This document shows, in pieces, positions 7,038-7,410 of a stretch of DNA of 7,410 nt. The notes beneath the pieces are model-generated. The model saw only the letters and a list, made by a program, of their open reading frames with translations. It did no database searches and had not been told where the DNA came from. The translations under genes and the position numbers were made by a program. The stretch's first letter is position 1; every line of letters begins with the position of its first letter. Source of the stretch: Zoogloeaceae bacterium (GTDB lineage: Bacteria; Pseudomonadota; Gammaproteobacteria; Burkholderiales; Rhodocyclaceae); contig JAITJU010000244.1 in assembly GCA_031278735.1 (NCBI GenBank), positions 1 through 7,410 of the forward strand, read 5' to 3'.

Positions 7038-7410
7038 ATGACATTCACCCACATCCATGATTTCGTCTTCTGCCTGATGGGCGCAAGCCTGCTGCTCGCC
7101 TTCTACGTCATCATCGAGCGTTCGATCTTCTATTTTTCCACCCTGCGGGAAAGCCGCCAGGTGGCGGATTTCGTCCAGAGCCACCTGCACGACAAGAGCC
7201 TGCACGCGGAAATCCTCTCCTTCTTCGACCAGCACAAAAGCCCGCCGGCCCGCGCGCTCTGCGAAGTGGTGCGCGCCCTCCAGGAAAAGCGGAACCAGGA
7301 ACAGGCCGAATACACGGTGCAGGCCATCTATGCGGAAAAGCAGCCCGCCCTGCACACGCACCTGTGGATTCTCGACACGGTCATCACGCTTTCGCCCCTG
7401 ATGGGACTCC
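7038..7410 (+). CDS. exbB: ExbB/TolQ/MotA-family proton channel protein; 3' end missing
   Basis: The frame is open to the right edge, giving 124 residues of a protein usually about 200-250 long. ExbB forms the inner-membrane pentamer around ExbD that converts proton flow into TonB movement. The first membrane helix is at about residues 9-33 (FVFCLMGASLLLAFYVIIER), followed by a charged cytoplasmic region (about 34-105) and the beginning of the second helix, HLWILDTVITLSPLMGL, which is the hallmark LxxxxxxxPLxGL stretch of the ExbB/TolQ family. The N-terminus is short, without the long periplasmic leader seen in some ExbB proteins. Identification as ExbB rather than TolQ rests on the neighbouring exbD and tonB. 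Confidence 0.9.
   Translation, partial: MTFTHIHDFVFCLMGASLLLAFYVIIERSIFYFSTLRESRQVADFVQSHLHDKSLHAEILSFFDQHKSPPARALCEVVRALQEKRNQEQAEYTVQAIYAEKQPALHTHLWILDTVITLSPLMGL

Overview
The window is a GC-rich (roughly 60-65 % by eye), tightly packed bacterial segment with every supported gene on the + strand. TonB-dependent uptake plus a periplasmic binding protein with a Sec-type signal peptide point to a Gram-negative bacterium. The strong resemblance of the binding protein to E. coli DppA, the GabD-like aldehyde dehydrogenase and the base composition suggest a proteobacterium, perhaps a betaproteobacterium. That placement is inference; there is no rRNA or marker gene to settle it.

Layout: (1) 2-1264, the 3' part of an NAD(P)-dependent aldehyde dehydrogenase of the succinate-semialdehyde dehydrogenase type, entering from the left edge. 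(2) 1339-3558, an outer-membrane TonB-dependent receptor. (3) 3606-5255, a DppA-like periplasmic dipeptide-binding protein, preceded by a weak terminator-like hairpin. (4) 5252-5809, a FadM-like hotdog-fold acyl-CoA thioesterase whose ATG overlaps the preceding TGA. (5) A 91-base gap, 5810-5900, with two adjacent perfect hairpins. (6) 5901-6308 exbD, 6305-7021 tonB and 7038-7410 exbB (cut by the right edge), a complete energy-transducing set in the unusual order D-tonB-B.

How the parts may work together: ExbB, ExbD and TonB use the proton gradient of the inner membrane to open the outer-membrane receptor, and the DppA-like protein would collect the imported ligand in the periplasm for an ABC permease. 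No permease or ATPase gene is present in the window, so delivery into the cytoplasm must use genes to the right or elsewhere. Receptor, binding protein and a private TonB motor side by side suggest a dedicated uptake system for a peptide or peptide-like compound too large for porins. The substrate is not shown by the sequence. The thioesterase coupled to the binding-protein gene is the odd member.

No tRNA, rRNA, mobile element, CRISPR array or convincing Fur box was found. There is no gene-free stretch longer than 91 bases.
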